This document shows positions 6,637-15,900 of a DNA stretch of 37,052 nt, in pieces. Both the position numbers and the translations under genes were made by a program. Positions within the stretch are counted from its first letter, which is position 1; each line of letters opens with the position of its first letter. The notes under the pieces were generated by a model, which saw only the letters and a list, made by a program, of their open reading frames with translations, was not told the origin of the DNA and ran no database searches. Source of the stretch: JAVJSU01 sp040219275 (GTDB taxonomy: Bacteria > Chloroflexota > Anaerolineae > Aggregatilineales > Phototrophicaceae); assembly GCA_040219275.1 (NCBI GenBank), contig JAVJSU010000049.1, forward strand, positions 1-37,052. Direction: 5' to 3'.

Positions 6637-8365
6637 GAGTACGTGGCATCCATGCGGGTTCATTGCGCATCCGTTCAAACAGGAGTTGGCGGATCATTTC
6701 ATAACGCATCCTACCGAACTCTGGATGATCCCACAGATCCGCTGTGGATGCATAATTCGTTTTCGTATTCACAAGTGTGAATCGTGTAGTTTCCGGATGA
6801 TAGGTCAAGCAAAAACCGCCACTCTCAACGCATTTCATATACATAAGCTCGGATTTTTGCGGTTGTGTACGCATCTCGTCTGTAATAAGCTCCTCTTTGG
6901 CGAATTCAGCATGGATCATTTTTTCAAGCAACTGCTGTTTAATCTTCAAATAGTGTGCATCGTACCAGCGATTGTGGACTTCGTCCGGATCATTGACAAG
7001 GTCAAATAATTCTCCGTCCGGTTGATCCAGATAAATTGTGAGCTTATAGCGTTCGTCAATATAAGTTTTCAAATGAAGCCGCTTATGCTGATGATGATTT
7101 TCAACAATGACATGATCACGCGCTCGCTTTGTTTCACCTGTCCAGACCTCGAATTGATCGATTCCGGTCATGGTATGTTCAGCGTGAACATCACAAAAAC
7201 GCATCATTGTTTGTGGTAAATCCACCAGTGATTGCAATGCTTGAGACTGCTCTCCAGCAGGAATACGCTCAGGCAATCGAACAATCAACGGAACACGTAC
7301 CATATCCTCATAATGAAAGGGTCCCTTATAAATAAGCCCATGATGTCCAAAAAAATGACCGTGATCGCTCGTAAATATAACAAGCGTGTCACCCGCTAAT
7401 CCGATTGCTTCAAGTTTATCGAGAATTAATCCAATCGCATGATCCATGGAGCTAATCATGCCATAATAAACTGCCATATCTCTAGCCAACTCAGCAGGAT
7501 CATGCACATGCGACCGCATACCCTGCAAATGTTGACCACCTGCTTCATCCATCCAGTATCCAAAGTCCGGGTTCGCCTCCATCGCTAGCCGGAAGTGCGG
7601 TGGATTGTGGAGATGTTCGCCTTCTACCGGACGAGGGAGGGTCAATTCTTGCGGGTCGTACATCGTGTCCCATGGCTCAGGAACGAGATATGAGGGATGC
7701 GGGTCAAAGAAACTGCTCCATAGAAAGAATGGTTTTTCCTCATTCGCATAATCGTCTAGTAGCGCATTCGTTCGTTCGGCAATCCATGTGTTGTAATGAT
7801 ATTCGGCAGGAATAGACCACTGATGGCGTTGTTGTTCTCGCGTACCTGTCGGTTTCTGGAAGTGATCGCGCCACTGAGTGAATCCGTTACTTTCCATCCA
7901 CAGTGCATAGTGTTGTCCAACATGGGCTTCGTCAGTGTGATTCCGTGAAATTTCGATGTGATTGAATCCGTAGAAGGGACCGTGAAAGTCGTTCCAATAG
8001 TCGAGGTTTTGGAGCGTAGGATACGATTCAAGTGACGGGTATTCGCTCGTACTTACAAGGGGTTGAAAGTGTGCTTTACCTATCAGCGCGGTTTCATAAC
8101 CCACATCCTGAAAGATTTCGCCGACGGTGAGTTCGGTTTCAGGGAGTTTGGTGCCAAGTGAATATGCGCCGTGCTGACCGGGATATTTCCCCGTAATCAT
8201 GCTCGCACGTGTTGGCGTACAGGTCGGATTTGGACAGTACGCCCGTGTAAAGAGTTGTCCCTGTTCGACAAGACGATCTAAATTCGGTGTTTTTATTTCG
8301 GGGTTTAAGCATCCCAGTGTATTCCAGTGTTGCTGATCACTGGTAATCAACAATATATTTGTCAT
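6626..8365 (-). CDS. Formylglycine-type sulfatase (cassette A)
   Basis: This 579-residue alkaline-phosphatase-fold sulfatase removes sulfate esters, probably from a sugar. The nucleophile motif C-T-P-T-R at residues 49-53 with following SMITGKYPGQHG gives the Cys that becomes formylglycine. Other active-site pieces are D10-Q11, IGKAH at 95-99, DPH at 221-223, TSDHG at 332-336 and K347. No signal peptide is seen, so desulfation would take place after import, unlike many polysaccharide sulfatases. It lies 11 bp behind the LacI gene and overlaps the lactonase. No formylglycine-generating enzyme is encoded in the window, so maturation must come from elsewhere. The substrate is unknown; the GH78 neighbour suggests a sulfated rhamnose-containing sugar. 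Confidence 0.9.
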   Translation of the reverse strand: MTNILLITSDQQHWNTLGCLNPEIKTPNLDRLVEQGQLFTRAYCPNPTCTPTRASMITGKYPGQHGAYSLGTKLPETELTVGEIFQDVGYETALIGKAHFQPLVSTSEYPSLESYPTLQNLDYWNDFHGPFYGFNHIEISRNHTDEAHVGQHYALWMESNGFTQWRDHFQKPTGTREQQRHQWSIPAEYHYNTWIAERTNALLDDYANEEKPFFLWSSFFDPHPSYLVPEPWDTMYDPQELTLPRPVEGEHLHNPPHFRLAMEANPDFGYWMDEAGGQHLQGMRSHVHDPAELARDMAVYYGMISSMDHAIGLILDKLEAIGLAGDTLVIFTSDHGHFFGHHGLIYKGPFHYEDMVRVPLIVRLPERIPAGEQSQALQSLVDLPQTMMRFCDVHAEHTMTGIDQFEVWTGETKRARDHVIVENHHQHKRLHLKTYIDERYKLTIYLDQPDGELFDLVNDPDEVHNRWYDAHYLKIKQQLLEKMIHAEFAKEELITDEMRTQPQKSELMYMKCVESGGFCLTYHPETTRFTLVNTKTNYASTADLWDHPEFGRMRYEMIRQLLFERMRNEPAWMPRTHGA

Positions 8366-8376
8366 CGTAACACGCC

Positions 8377-9387
8377 CTAAAGTTGGCGGGTGCTTTTGCG
8401 AATAATAAGCTCTGGTTTCAACACCCGTTCGTAAATAAGTGCATTTTCGTCTTCAATTAGTGAGATCAGATAATCTGTTGCTAAGTTACCCAGCTTATAA
8501 AAATCTTGTTTAACCGTCGTCAACGGGGGATAGACATATGCCGCGTGTGGAATATCATCGAATCCGGTTATCGAGATATCTTCCGGAACGCGAATATTAT
8601 GTTCCCGTAGCCGATGGATTGCACCGAGCGCTATATCATCATTACCTGCGATAATTGCTGTAAAATTCACATTTTGGTTCAGCAGATAATCAATACCCTG
8701 TACGCCACCTTCCATCGAGAAATCTACTGCAATTGCTGGTTCTACTGATATGTCATATTCTTTAGCAAGTTCCATCAGTATTTCGTGCCGGCTTCGTCCA
8801 CCTTGATGATCCAGTGGACCACTAATCTCAGCAATATGCCGGTGTCCCTGTGATTGAAGATGTTCAACAAGCATTTTCATCCCGGATTTCTGATCAAATA
8901 ATACGGTAGGAATCTGGGAATTTTCCTCAGGCGCACCCACTGACATCGATACAAACGGGATACCGACATTCAGTTCAGATAGTTTGCCCCGGATATCCTG
9001 CATTCGCGGTGCAACCACAATAAAACCATCAACCACCCGCGATTGCATACTTTCCACGATCGTGTCTAACTCTTCCTCTGCGCCGGTAGTAAACACCATA
9101 TGATACCCGTGACTACGGGCACTGGCGGCCATTTGTACCAATGGGGCAGGGAGTAAAGGAATATCCAGCGCGATCACCTCTAAGGTATACGAGCGGCGGG
9201 TTTGTAGTATTCTGGCGACCGTATTCGGTTGATAATCTAACTCTTGCATTACACGTGTGACGCGTTTAACCGTTGCGGGTGCCACCTTGGGTACATTGTT
9301 AACTACCCGTGATACAGTTTGCATTGAAACCCCGGCAAGCTCTGCGACATCTTTCAGAGTGGCGCGATTTGGCTTGGAATTACCCAT
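8377..9387 (-). CDS. LacI-family regulator of cassette A
   Basis: The protein has an N-terminal helix-turn-helix (ATLKDVAELAGVSMQTVSR), a hinge helix (NTVARILQ) and a two-lobed periplasmic-binding-like effector domain with GRSRHEILM and GFDDIPHAAYVYPPLTTV. It should repress the divergent transport operon and its own operon until a sugar binds. The reading frame can be extended to a TTG at 9405, but ATG 9387 fits the usual 5-8 residue lead before the helix-turn-helix. TGTTAACGTTAACA at 9551-9564 and its 12-of-14 variant at 9431-9444 are the likely operators. It is the first gene of the leftward operon. Confidence 0.9.
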   Translation of the reverse strand: MGNSKPNRATLKDVAELAGVSMQTVSRVVNNVPKVAPATVKRVTRVMQELDYQPNTVARILQTRRSYTLEVIALDIPLLPAPLVQMAASARSHGYHMVFTTGAEEELDTIVESMQSRVVDGFIVVAPRMQDIRGKLSELNVGIPFVSMSVGAPEENSQIPTVLFDQKSGMKMLVEHLQSQGHRHIAEISGPLDHQGGRSRHEILMELAKEYDISVEPAIAVDFSMEGGVQGIDYLLNQNVNFTAIIAGNDDIALGAIHRLREHNIRVPEDISITGFDDIPHAAYVYPPLTTVKQDFYKLGNLATDYLISLIEDENALIYERVLKPELIIRKSTRQL

Positions 9388-9424
9388 GATGATGGAACCT
9401 ATCAACGTTATTCAAGACCTTCAA

Positions 9425-9454
9425 AGTGTATGTTAACCTTATCATATTTGTCAA
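9425..9454 (-). promoter_or_regulatory. Leftward cassette A promoter with operator
   Basis: On the minus strand TTGACA (9454-9449) and TACACT (9430-9425) are 18 bp apart, upstream of the LacI gene. Between them at 9431-9444 lies TGTTAACCTTATCA, which matches 12 of 14 bases of the perfect palindrome at 9551-9564. This points to autoregulation. Confidence 0.55.
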
Positions 9455-9504
9455 CCTTTCATTCAGGATATTAGTTATTCTTGATGAAAAAACAGATTAA
9501 TTTC

Positions 9505-9564
9505 TTGACTCCGTTGCATGGTATGTGTTATATATTGCTCATCGGTCTGATGTTAACGTTAACA
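9505..9564 (+). promoter_or_regulatory. Rightward cassette A promoter and operator
   Basis: TTGACT (9505-9510) and TTATAT (9528-9533) are 17 bp apart. The perfect 14-bp palindrome TGTTAACGTTAACA (9551-9564) lies just past the expected transcription start, where a LacI-type repressor would block elongation or initiation. Confidence 0.65.
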
Positions 9565-9606
9565 TTTTTTGATTAACAAACGATGAGTTTTGAAAGGATT
9601 TCTTTT

Positions 9607-11058
9607 ATGGCAAACTTTCTAAAAGTATTTTTGGTAACGGTTTTTGCCCTCCTTGTTATTGGGACAGTGGTGGCACAGGACGATGAACTAGAGGGGACAT
9701 TGCAATTCTACCCTGCTAGTTATTATTCACCGGAAGCACAGCCGGAAGGTGCCGCTGAGGTAGAAGCTGTCATCGCGGATTACGAAGCGCTTCATCCAGG
9801 CGTGGAAATCGACATGATCCCATTCATCCCATGGGGCGAGTTCGAGGTGTTCTTCCAGACACGTCTTGCGGCGGGTCAGGAACCCCATCTTAGCTGGCGA
9901 CACTACTATCTGCGTAATCCAGAAGGTGAAGAGGTCTGGGTTCCCCTAAACGACTACTTCGAGATGCCAAACCCGTATATTCCAGAAGGTCTACCCGGTC
10001 ATGATCGCTGGGGCGATGTATTTGAAGAACGGATGCTCGAACAGGTTCGTGCAGGCGATGGAAACTGGTATCAGATTTCTATGGACTGGACAGAAGGCGG
10101 CTGGCATTACAACACAGAAATTTTCGAAGAACTTGGTATTGAGCCGGACTGGACGAACATTACCGAATTCTACGAAGATTGTGCCCTCATGCGTGAAAAT
10201 GGTATCGAACCGCTTGGTATCTGGGTACCTTCCAGCGGTAGCAGTAGCTATCAGTGGCTGGATGATAATTTATTCACCGAAGCCTTCAGCGATCAGGTCA
10301 TGGATTGGCAGTTACCGCAATACATGAACCCGAACCTCGATTGGCGGCAACTCGCACAGGAAGAAGTCGCAAAAGCGATTTATGACGGTCATCTTTCGGT
10401 GGATAATCCCCGGTTTGACTACTACTTGCAATTCCATCGTGATCTGGCAGATAACTGCCTGATCGAAGGTTTCGCCGGTATTTCTTCGTGGGACGAAATG
10501 GCGCGTCTATTTATTGAAGGTGAAGTCGCCATTGGTTGGTTCAGTGCGGCGCATTTCTTCAGCTACAATTTCGACGAGGTCGTTAACTATGGTCGTACCT
10601 TTATGCCCCCCATCACACAGGCGGAAAATCCATACTCCATTCATGAAGACAGCATGTACCGTGTCGGTGGACCGAGTTCCCCCGGACAAATGGGGATTAG
10701 CCAGCGTGCGGCGAATGAAGGTCTGCTCGAAGAAGCCGTGGACTTCATGATGTACTGGACAGCCCCACAGAGTTTTGAGCGGGTCTATGACACATTTCCT
10801 GTTTTCATGCCACAGGTTAAAGGACTAGAAGCCGATTCGCTTCGCTTCGACTTTGTTCAGGAATTCCCGTCCCGTGCAGTGACGGACCCTGTCGCTCGCC
10901 TGACAGCTGAATTCGGTACAACACACAACAGGCTCTTCCAGCAGTTCATGTTAGGTGAGATCACGGGAGATGAGTTGAAAACCGAATATCAATCGGCAAT
11001 GGAACGCGCCGTTGATGACCTCTGTCGCGACAATGACTGGGAATGGTGCGACTCTTAA
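9607..11058 (+). CDS. Sugar ABC transporter solute-binding protein (cassette A)
   Basis: This family 1-type extracellular solute-binding protein has about 483 residues. It has a Sec signal peptide: short charged start, hydrophobic FLVTVFALLVIGTV, and cleavage expected after VVA before QDDELEG. There is no lipobox cysteine, so it may be released or held by other means. An ATG at 9583 is in frame, but ATG 9607 has GAAAGGA 9 bp upstream and gives a normal signal peptide, so it is preferred. The mature part is rich in acidic and aromatic residues (DWTEGGWHYNTEIFEELGIEP), as is common for sugar binders. It is the first gene of the rightward operon, under the TGTTAACGTTAACA operator. The ligand is probably a rhamnose-containing oligosaccharide, by context only. 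Confidence 0.9.
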   Translation: MANFLKVFLVTVFALLVIGTVVAQDDELEGTLQFYPASYYSPEAQPEGAAEVEAVIADYEALHPGVEIDMIPFIPWGEFEVFFQTRLAAGQEPHLSWRHYYLRNPEGEEVWVPLNDYFEMPNPYIPEGLPGHDRWGDVFEERMLEQVRAGDGNWYQISMDWTEGGWHYNTEIFEELGIEPDWTNITEFYEDCALMRENGIEPLGIWVPSSGSSSYQWLDDNLFTEAFSDQVMDWQLPQYMNPNLDWRQLAQEEVAKAIYDGHLSVDNPRFDYYLQFHRDLADNCLIEGFAGISSWDEMARLFIEGEVAIGWFSAAHFFSYNFDEVVNYGRTFMPPITQAENPYSIHEDSMYRVGGPSSPGQMGISQRAANEGLLEEAVDFMMYWTAPQSFERVYDTFPVFMPQVKGLEADSLRFDFVQEFPSRAVTDPVARLTAEFGTTHNRLFQQFMLGEITGDELKTEYQSAMERAVDDLCRDNDWEWCDS

Positions 11059-11080
11059 CCCATTTACATTTACTCGATTT

Positions 11081-11108
11081 GACCCGGACATGCTATCACG
11101 TCCGGGTC
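11081..11108 (+). terminator. Hairpin between binding protein and permease genes (A)
   Basis: GACCCGGAC and GTCCGGGTC form a perfect 9-bp stem with a 10-base loop, 22 bp after the stop of the binding-protein gene. Only a short TT follows, so it is more likely a partial terminator or 3'-end protector that raises binding-protein mRNA over permease mRNA. Confidence 0.6.
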
Positions 11109-11146
11109 TTGTCCTCACTATAATATCTGTTTCCTTGAGGTATGTT

Positions 11147-12097
11147 ATGCAAGAGTCTTTACAGTCGGACTTAGCTACGACAAAAGTGATTACAGAACCC
11201 ACACTCTGGCAGATGCGGTTCCGAAAGCTAATTCCCTATCTCTTTATCCTTCCAGCGTTCATTCTATTCATTTCGCTTCGCTACGTGCCCGCTTTCTCCG
11301 CAATTTACCACTCGTTTACGCAGTGGAACGGTGTACGTGCCCCGGAATTTGTAGGGCTAGAAAACTATGTCCGTCTGTTACAGGATGACGTTTTCATCAA
11401 AGCCATGACCAACATGATTATTTATACCCTCGCCCGCACAACAATGGTGGTTTTCATGGCGTTTGTTGCGGCTGAACTTGTGTTACGCGTACCTAGCGTG
11501 CTGATGCAGAGTTTCTGGAAAATCGTCTTTATTATCCCGCTTATTGTGCCGAATACGGTCAATCTCCTTGTATGGGGTTTCGTCTATAACACGCAGAACG
11601 GCATACTAAACGAATTTCTCGAAAGCATCGGGTTGGCTTCTTTAAGACAGCCCTGGCTAGGACAATCCAGCACCGCGCTGGGCGCAATCATATTCATCGG
11701 CTTTCCCTTTGTTGCCAGCTTTGCTTTCCTAATCTATGTCTCCGCATTACAGAGTATGCCCAGCGAAGTCTTAGATGCGGCACGGGTTGACGGGTGTAAC
11801 TTCTGGAGACGGCTGATCTACATAGATGTCCCACTCATGAAGGGTCCCATTACGCTCACGGTGATTCTACTGGTCATTGAGGGAATCAACTTGCTTCAGC
11901 CTCAGTTGGTGCTCACACGGGGAGGTCCCGGTGTTTCGACAGAATCCCCGGCACATTTCCTCTATCTGGCGGCTTTTCAGAACCGACAGTTCGGTTATGC
12001 GTCTGCGGTAGGTGTCATTATGTTGATTGTTGGTCTGGGGTTCAGTATATATTCAATTTACCTACGCTATAAAGGAGCGGCAGATGTCAATGTTTAA
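11147..12097 (+). CDS. Sugar ABC transporter permease, MalF-type (cassette A)
   Basis: This is an inner-membrane permease of the carbohydrate uptake type 1 family, with six predicted membrane spans beginning at LIPYLFILPAFILFISL. The cytoplasmic coupling loop EVLDAARVDGCNFWRRLIYIDVPLM is the EAA motif that contacts the ATPase. An ATG further upstream would add about 45 residues translated from the intergenic hairpin; ATG 11147 is preferred because TTGAGG precedes it and the product then starts with a normal cytoplasmic tail. The gene overlaps the second permease by 14 bp. No ATPase is encoded nearby, so a shared MsmX/MalK-like subunit is probably used. Confidence 0.9.
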   Translation: MQESLQSDLATTKVITEPTLWQMRFRKLIPYLFILPAFILFISLRYVPAFSAIYHSFTQWNGVRAPEFVGLENYVRLLQDDVFIKAMTNMIIYTLARTTMVVFMAFVAAELVLRVPSVLMQSFWKIVFIIPLIVPNTVNLLVWGFVYNTQNGILNEFLESIGLASLRQPWLGQSSTALGAIIFIGFPFVASFAFLIYVSALQSMPSEVLDAARVDGCNFWRRLIYIDVPLMKGPITLTVILLVIEGINLLQPQLVLTRGGPGVSTESPAHFLYLAAFQNRQFGYASAVGVIMLIVGLGFSIYSIYLRYKGAADVNV

Positions 12098-12911
12098 ACG
12101 CTTCCGTCAGATAGCGCTTCTTGAACAAACGATTCTGACCATACTCGCATTCCTGACACTCTATCCACTGTTCTTTATGGTGAGTTCGTCATTTAAGACC
12201 AACGACCAATTTATCACAAATTTTTGGGGCTTAAGCTGGCCCTTAAACCTGGAAAATTACATAGATGTTTTTCCCGCGGTCTCCGGTTTCATCGTAAACA
12301 GTATCATCTACACTGTATTGACTGTCTCAATTGTTGCGGTTCTGGCTCTGTTTACTGGCTACGCTTTTGCAAGATTCCGTTTTGCTGGAAAAGAATTTCT
12401 GTTTCTCGCCATGTTAGCGCTCATGATGTTGCCCGGTGTGTTAACCCTCGCACCCTTGTTTGTACAGATGCGTGATTGGGGCTGGTTGAATACACGGCAA
12501 GGTGTGGTGTTGCCGTGGGTCGCAACACAACTGGTCTTTGCGACCTTTATCATGCGTATCTTTTTTGAAAAGCTACCAAAAGAAGTTTTCGAAGCCGCCC
12601 GTCTGGACGGTGCAAGTGAGTTACGGCTCCTGTGGAGTGTTGCAATCCCGATGGCATTGCCGGGTTTGGGTACCATTGTCATCATAGACTCCTTATTCTC
12701 ATGGAACAACATCATCTGGCCCCTCGTTGTCGTGTTTGATCGCGATAAATTACCCATCGCCCCGGGAATGATCGGATTTCGTGGAGACTACTACACAGAT
12801 TTCGGGCTTCTATTTGCCGGATATACACTGGCGAGCCTACCGCTCATCATCCTGTTCATCTTTATGATTCGCAAGTTCATCAAAGGACTAGAAGGTGGAC
12901 TCTCCGTATAA
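12084..12911 (+). CDS. Sugar ABC transporter permease, MalG-type (cassette A)
   Basis: This is the second membrane subunit of the importer, with six spans and the EAA loop EVFEAARLDGASELRLLWSVAIP. The start ATG 12084 is chosen for AAGGAG directly upstream; a longer reading from 12027 would lie inside the previous gene. The C terminus IRKFIKGLEGGLSV is typical of MalG-type permeases. It overlaps both neighbours (14 bp upstream, 17 bp downstream), so translation is coupled to the glycosidase gene. Confidence 0.9.
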   Translation: MSMFKRFRQIALLEQTILTILAFLTLYPLFFMVSSSFKTNDQFITNFWGLSWPLNLENYIDVFPAVSGFIVNSIIYTVLTVSIVAVLALFTGYAFARFRFAGKEFLFLAMLALMMLPGVLTLAPLFVQMRDWGWLNTRQGVVLPWVATQLVFATFIMRIFFEKLPKEVFEAARLDGASELRLLWSVAIPMALPGLGTIVIIDSLFSWNNIIWPLVVVFDRDKLPIAPGMIGFRGDYYTDFGLLFAGYTLASLPLIILFIFMIRKFIKGLEGGLSV

Positions 12912-15900
12912 TTGGCAAGGGATGTGGGTGTGGGATCGTGATGCGAAATCGCCGAATAGCTGGCTATATTTTCGTAGAGAGCTTTCTGTGGAGATACCTC
13001 TGTCTAAGTGTCTACTACACATTACGGCAGATACAACATACGAATTATTCATCAATGGTCACCGCATCGGGCGCGGTCCGGCACGAGGTTATCCCTTCCG
13101 CTATTTTTACGATACCTATGATATAACATCATATATCGTAGTCGGGGAAGCGCTTGTGGTCGGTGTGATCGTAAATCATCTGGGCGATCATTCCATGTGT
13201 TATATGAAGGGAGAACCCGGATTTTTATGCGACATCATCCTACAATCCCGGAAAGGACAAACCTGTGTCGTTGGAACAGATGCGGATTGGGACTGTCTGC
13301 CATACGCACCAATAGATCAGGACGCGCCACGTATTTCCAAACAGTTAGAGTTTGAAGAACACTATGACGCACGTCAGGAAGCGGCTGGTTGGACTCTACC
13401 CGAATATGATGCCGGACACTGGAAAAAAGCGAATGTCATCAGACCGGTTGAGCCTTCTCCCGTGCCACGCGATATTCCGTTCCTGACGGAAACACCGTTG
13501 GCACCGGTACGATTGTTGGCGGCGGAACTTGCAAAACGGAATAATGGACTTGCGTGGACTCTGGATGTGCGGGAACTGGCAGGCACTGACCACAAAGGGT
13601 TAGAAAGTGCTGTCCCTGAGCGCAAGGCGTGGCTGATCTACAGTGAAATTGTGGTTGAGCAACCCTGTGAAGCACGTATTCGTGTCTACCCTGATTATGA
13701 ATTTGTGGAATTTCGTGTCAACGAACAGACATTTCGCCCCTTTGATAAGTTTCACCCAAAAACATGGACTGTAGATTTGCAAGCGGGATCCAATCTGGTG
13801 ATGATGCGAAACGCAAAATGGCCAGCCCTGTTCATTGAATGTGATGCACCGTTCACACTTACTGCGGGACGGGCGCTACCCGGCGCGGCATGGGTGTTCG
13901 CAGGTCCGTTTGATGAACGGGAGAGCGATGCGCGATGGGATGTATCACGTCTGGAGGATATTGATACGACCCTTTCGCAACAGGCGATTACCGACGCGGA
14001 CAACAGGTTAGATGTCTTTGTCGAAACCACATCACAGACTTATTTCGCAGTCGAAAATGGGTTTTGTCATCCGACCATTAGTGCGCCACATCCACGTATC
14101 AAACTACCCGATTCAAAACCATTAGATATCCACCGAAGCGATGCCTTTCTGCATGATAACGCCGATTGGACACACATTGATCCACATCCTGATGGCGACC
14201 TGCATTTGGTTATTGACTTCGGACAAGAGGTTATTGGCTACATCGAATTTGAAATTGATGCGTCCGAAGGCACCATACTGGACGCGAATTGTTTCGAAGC
14301 GATTGATGACTCTGGCATTTACTGGATGGGTAGTATGCGGAACACGTTTCGTTATATATGTAGGGATGGTCTGCAAACTTGGCGTTCGCATCGACGACGC
14401 GGTTTCCGATATATGAGCCTCACGGTGCGTAATCTTGAGAGACCATTGCGGATCCGTCATCTCAGACTGTATCAAAGCACCTATCCGGTGTCTCATCGTG
14501 GGACATTCCACTCGTCCGATACAACACTCAATACAATATGGGAAGTATCGGCGTATACGGTTCAGCTTTGTATGTTGGATACTTATGTCGATTGCCCCGG
14601 TTTTGAGCAAGTCTTCTGGGTAGGCGATGCCCGACATAGTGCGCTGGTGAATGCCACCGCCTTTGGCGATTACGACCTCACAGCACGATGCAATCGCCTC
14701 GTGGCAGATTCGCTTTCTTCCGGCATACAAGCGATTATTCCCGATTTTTATACCCATCGTCAGCAATTGACTGCGTCCCATGTTGTCAGCGGGTGGTTTG
14801 ATGAAATTCCGATGTGGACATTTTTGTGGGTGTGGACCGTCTGGGAACACTATTTGTACACGGGGGATACACAAAGTTTGGCGACATTATATCCTGCGGT
14901 GCAGGCGTGTTTAGACCGTGCAGAAACGATGCTTAGTTCGCGTGATTTGTTTGCGATTGAGAACGCATGGAATATGATGGATCATGCGGCAAATGACAAT
15001 GAACGTTATGGAGAAATCATCGGCAATAGTGTGATGTTTGTTCGCGCTCTGGAAACCGCCGTCAATATCGGGCAGAGCCTCGGTGAGAACGAAAAATCCG
15101 CGCATTATCAACAGGTTGCAAATCGGGTTCGGCACGCCGTAAATCGTTACGGGTGGTCAGAAGAATATGGCGCTTTTGTGGATACTGTTCGCGATCAAAG
15201 CGCCTATACAGATTACACTCTTCGTTGTACTCAAACGGATATAACACCCTTAAGTTTTGATGAATTCCGGCAGAAACAGCGTATCAGTGAGCAGACCAAC
15301 ACATTAGCGCTACTATGTGGATGTGTTCCACCGGAGCGTTACGAGAGCGTGATTCCCTTTGTGCTAGCGGCGACTGAAGGAAAATTTGTTGCCAGCCGAA
15401 CCGACTATGCGTATCTAGGCAGTCCGGACAAGGTTGTCGCAGTAGGCAGTCCATGGTTTTTATTTTTCACGCTGGAAACACTGTTTGAGCAGGGCTATTC
15501 CGATGAAGCCCTTACGATAATCCGCGACCAATGGAAAAAAATGCTGGATAAAGGCGCGACCACTTTCTGGGAGACCTTTCCCGGTGAGGTGTCAAAAGGT
15601 CATTGGAGCCGTAGCATGTGTCACGGATGGTCTAGCGCCCCGGTCTACTTTCTATCGACACATATTCTCGGTGTTCAACCCACAGCACCGGGTTTCGCAA
15701 AAGTTCGGATTGCCCCGAAGCCTTTTGATCTGACTGAAGCCTCAGGCACAGTGCCAACACCACACGGCGCGATCTATGTCTCATGGTTTATTGACTCAGA
15801 TGGGCAGTTTCATCTGCATTATGACGCGCCAGCAGAATGTGATGTTGAAGTCGTTTTGCCAGCCAGCCCTGTCGTAAAGAATGGAGTAACAATAGCGTGA
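12895..15900 (+). CDS. GH78 alpha-L-rhamnosidase-like glycosidase
   Basis: This 1001-residue protein has the layout of GH78 enzymes: N-terminal beta-sandwich domains (about 1-420, with YELFINGHRIGRGPARGYPFR), an (alpha/alpha)6 catalytic barrel (about 530-900) and a C-terminal beta-sandwich (VRIAPKPFDLTEASGTVPTPHG). The family removes terminal alpha-L-rhamnose by inversion. DCPGFEQVFWVGDAR at 566-580 matches the DCP...E...GDA catalytic stretch, although the usual Q-R-D-E spacing is altered. There is no signal peptide, so it works on imported oligosaccharides. The start is GTG 12895 with AAAGGA upstream, overlapping the permease gene. The neighbouring dehydrogenase overlaps its stop. Activity on a related deoxysugar or uronate cannot be excluded. 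Confidence 0.85.
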   Translation: MDSPYNWQGMWVWDRDAKSPNSWLYFRRELSVEIPLSKCLLHITADTTYELFINGHRIGRGPARGYPFRYFYDTYDITSYIVVGEALVVGVIVNHLGDHSMCYMKGEPGFLCDIILQSRKGQTCVVGTDADWDCLPYAPIDQDAPRISKQLEFEEHYDARQEAAGWTLPEYDAGHWKKANVIRPVEPSPVPRDIPFLTETPLAPVRLLAAELAKRNNGLAWTLDVRELAGTDHKGLESAVPERKAWLIYSEIVVEQPCEARIRVYPDYEFVEFRVNEQTFRPFDKFHPKTWTVDLQAGSNLVMMRNAKWPALFIECDAPFTLTAGRALPGAAWVFAGPFDERESDARWDVSRLEDIDTTLSQQAITDADNRLDVFVETTSQTYFAVENGFCHPTISAPHPRIKLPDSKPLDIHRSDAFLHDNADWTHIDPHPDGDLHLVIDFGQEVIGYIEFEIDASEGTILDANCFEAIDDSGIYWMGSMRNTFRYICRDGLQTWRSHRRRGFRYMSLTVRNLERPLRIRHLRLYQSTYPVSHRGTFHSSDTTLNTIWEVSAYTVQLCMLDTYVDCPGFEQVFWVGDARHSALVNATAFGDYDLTARCNRLVADSLSSGIQAIIPDFYTHRQQLTASHVVSGWFDEIPMWTFLWVWTVWEHYLYTGDTQSLATLYPAVQACLDRAETMLSSRDLFAIENAWNMMDHAANDNERYGEIIGNSVMFVRALETAVNIGQSLGENEKSAHYQQVANRVRHAVNRYGWSEEYGAFVDTVRDQSAYTDYTLRCTQTDITPLSFDEFRQKQRISEQTNTLALLCGCVPPERYESVIPFVLAATEGKFVASRTDYAYLGSPDKVVAVGSPWFLFFTLETLFEQGYSDEALTIIRDQWKKMLDKGATTFWETFPGEVSKGHWSRSMCHGWSSAPVYFLSTHILGVQPTAPGFAKVRIAPKPFDLTEASGTVPTPHGAIYVSWFIDSDGQFHLHYDAPAECDVEVVLPASPVVKNGVTIA

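Noticed and set aside
9784..9793. GAAGCGCTTC, same core as the cassette B operator, inside the cassette A binding-protein gene
   Set aside because: It encodes ordinary E-A-L in frame, and a 10-bp palindrome can occur by chance in 37 kb; no promoter is nearby.
14122..14874. A 250-codon frame opposite the GH78 gene
   Set aside because: It lies wholly inside a clear GH78 catalytic region, has no recognisable family pattern and no ribosome site.
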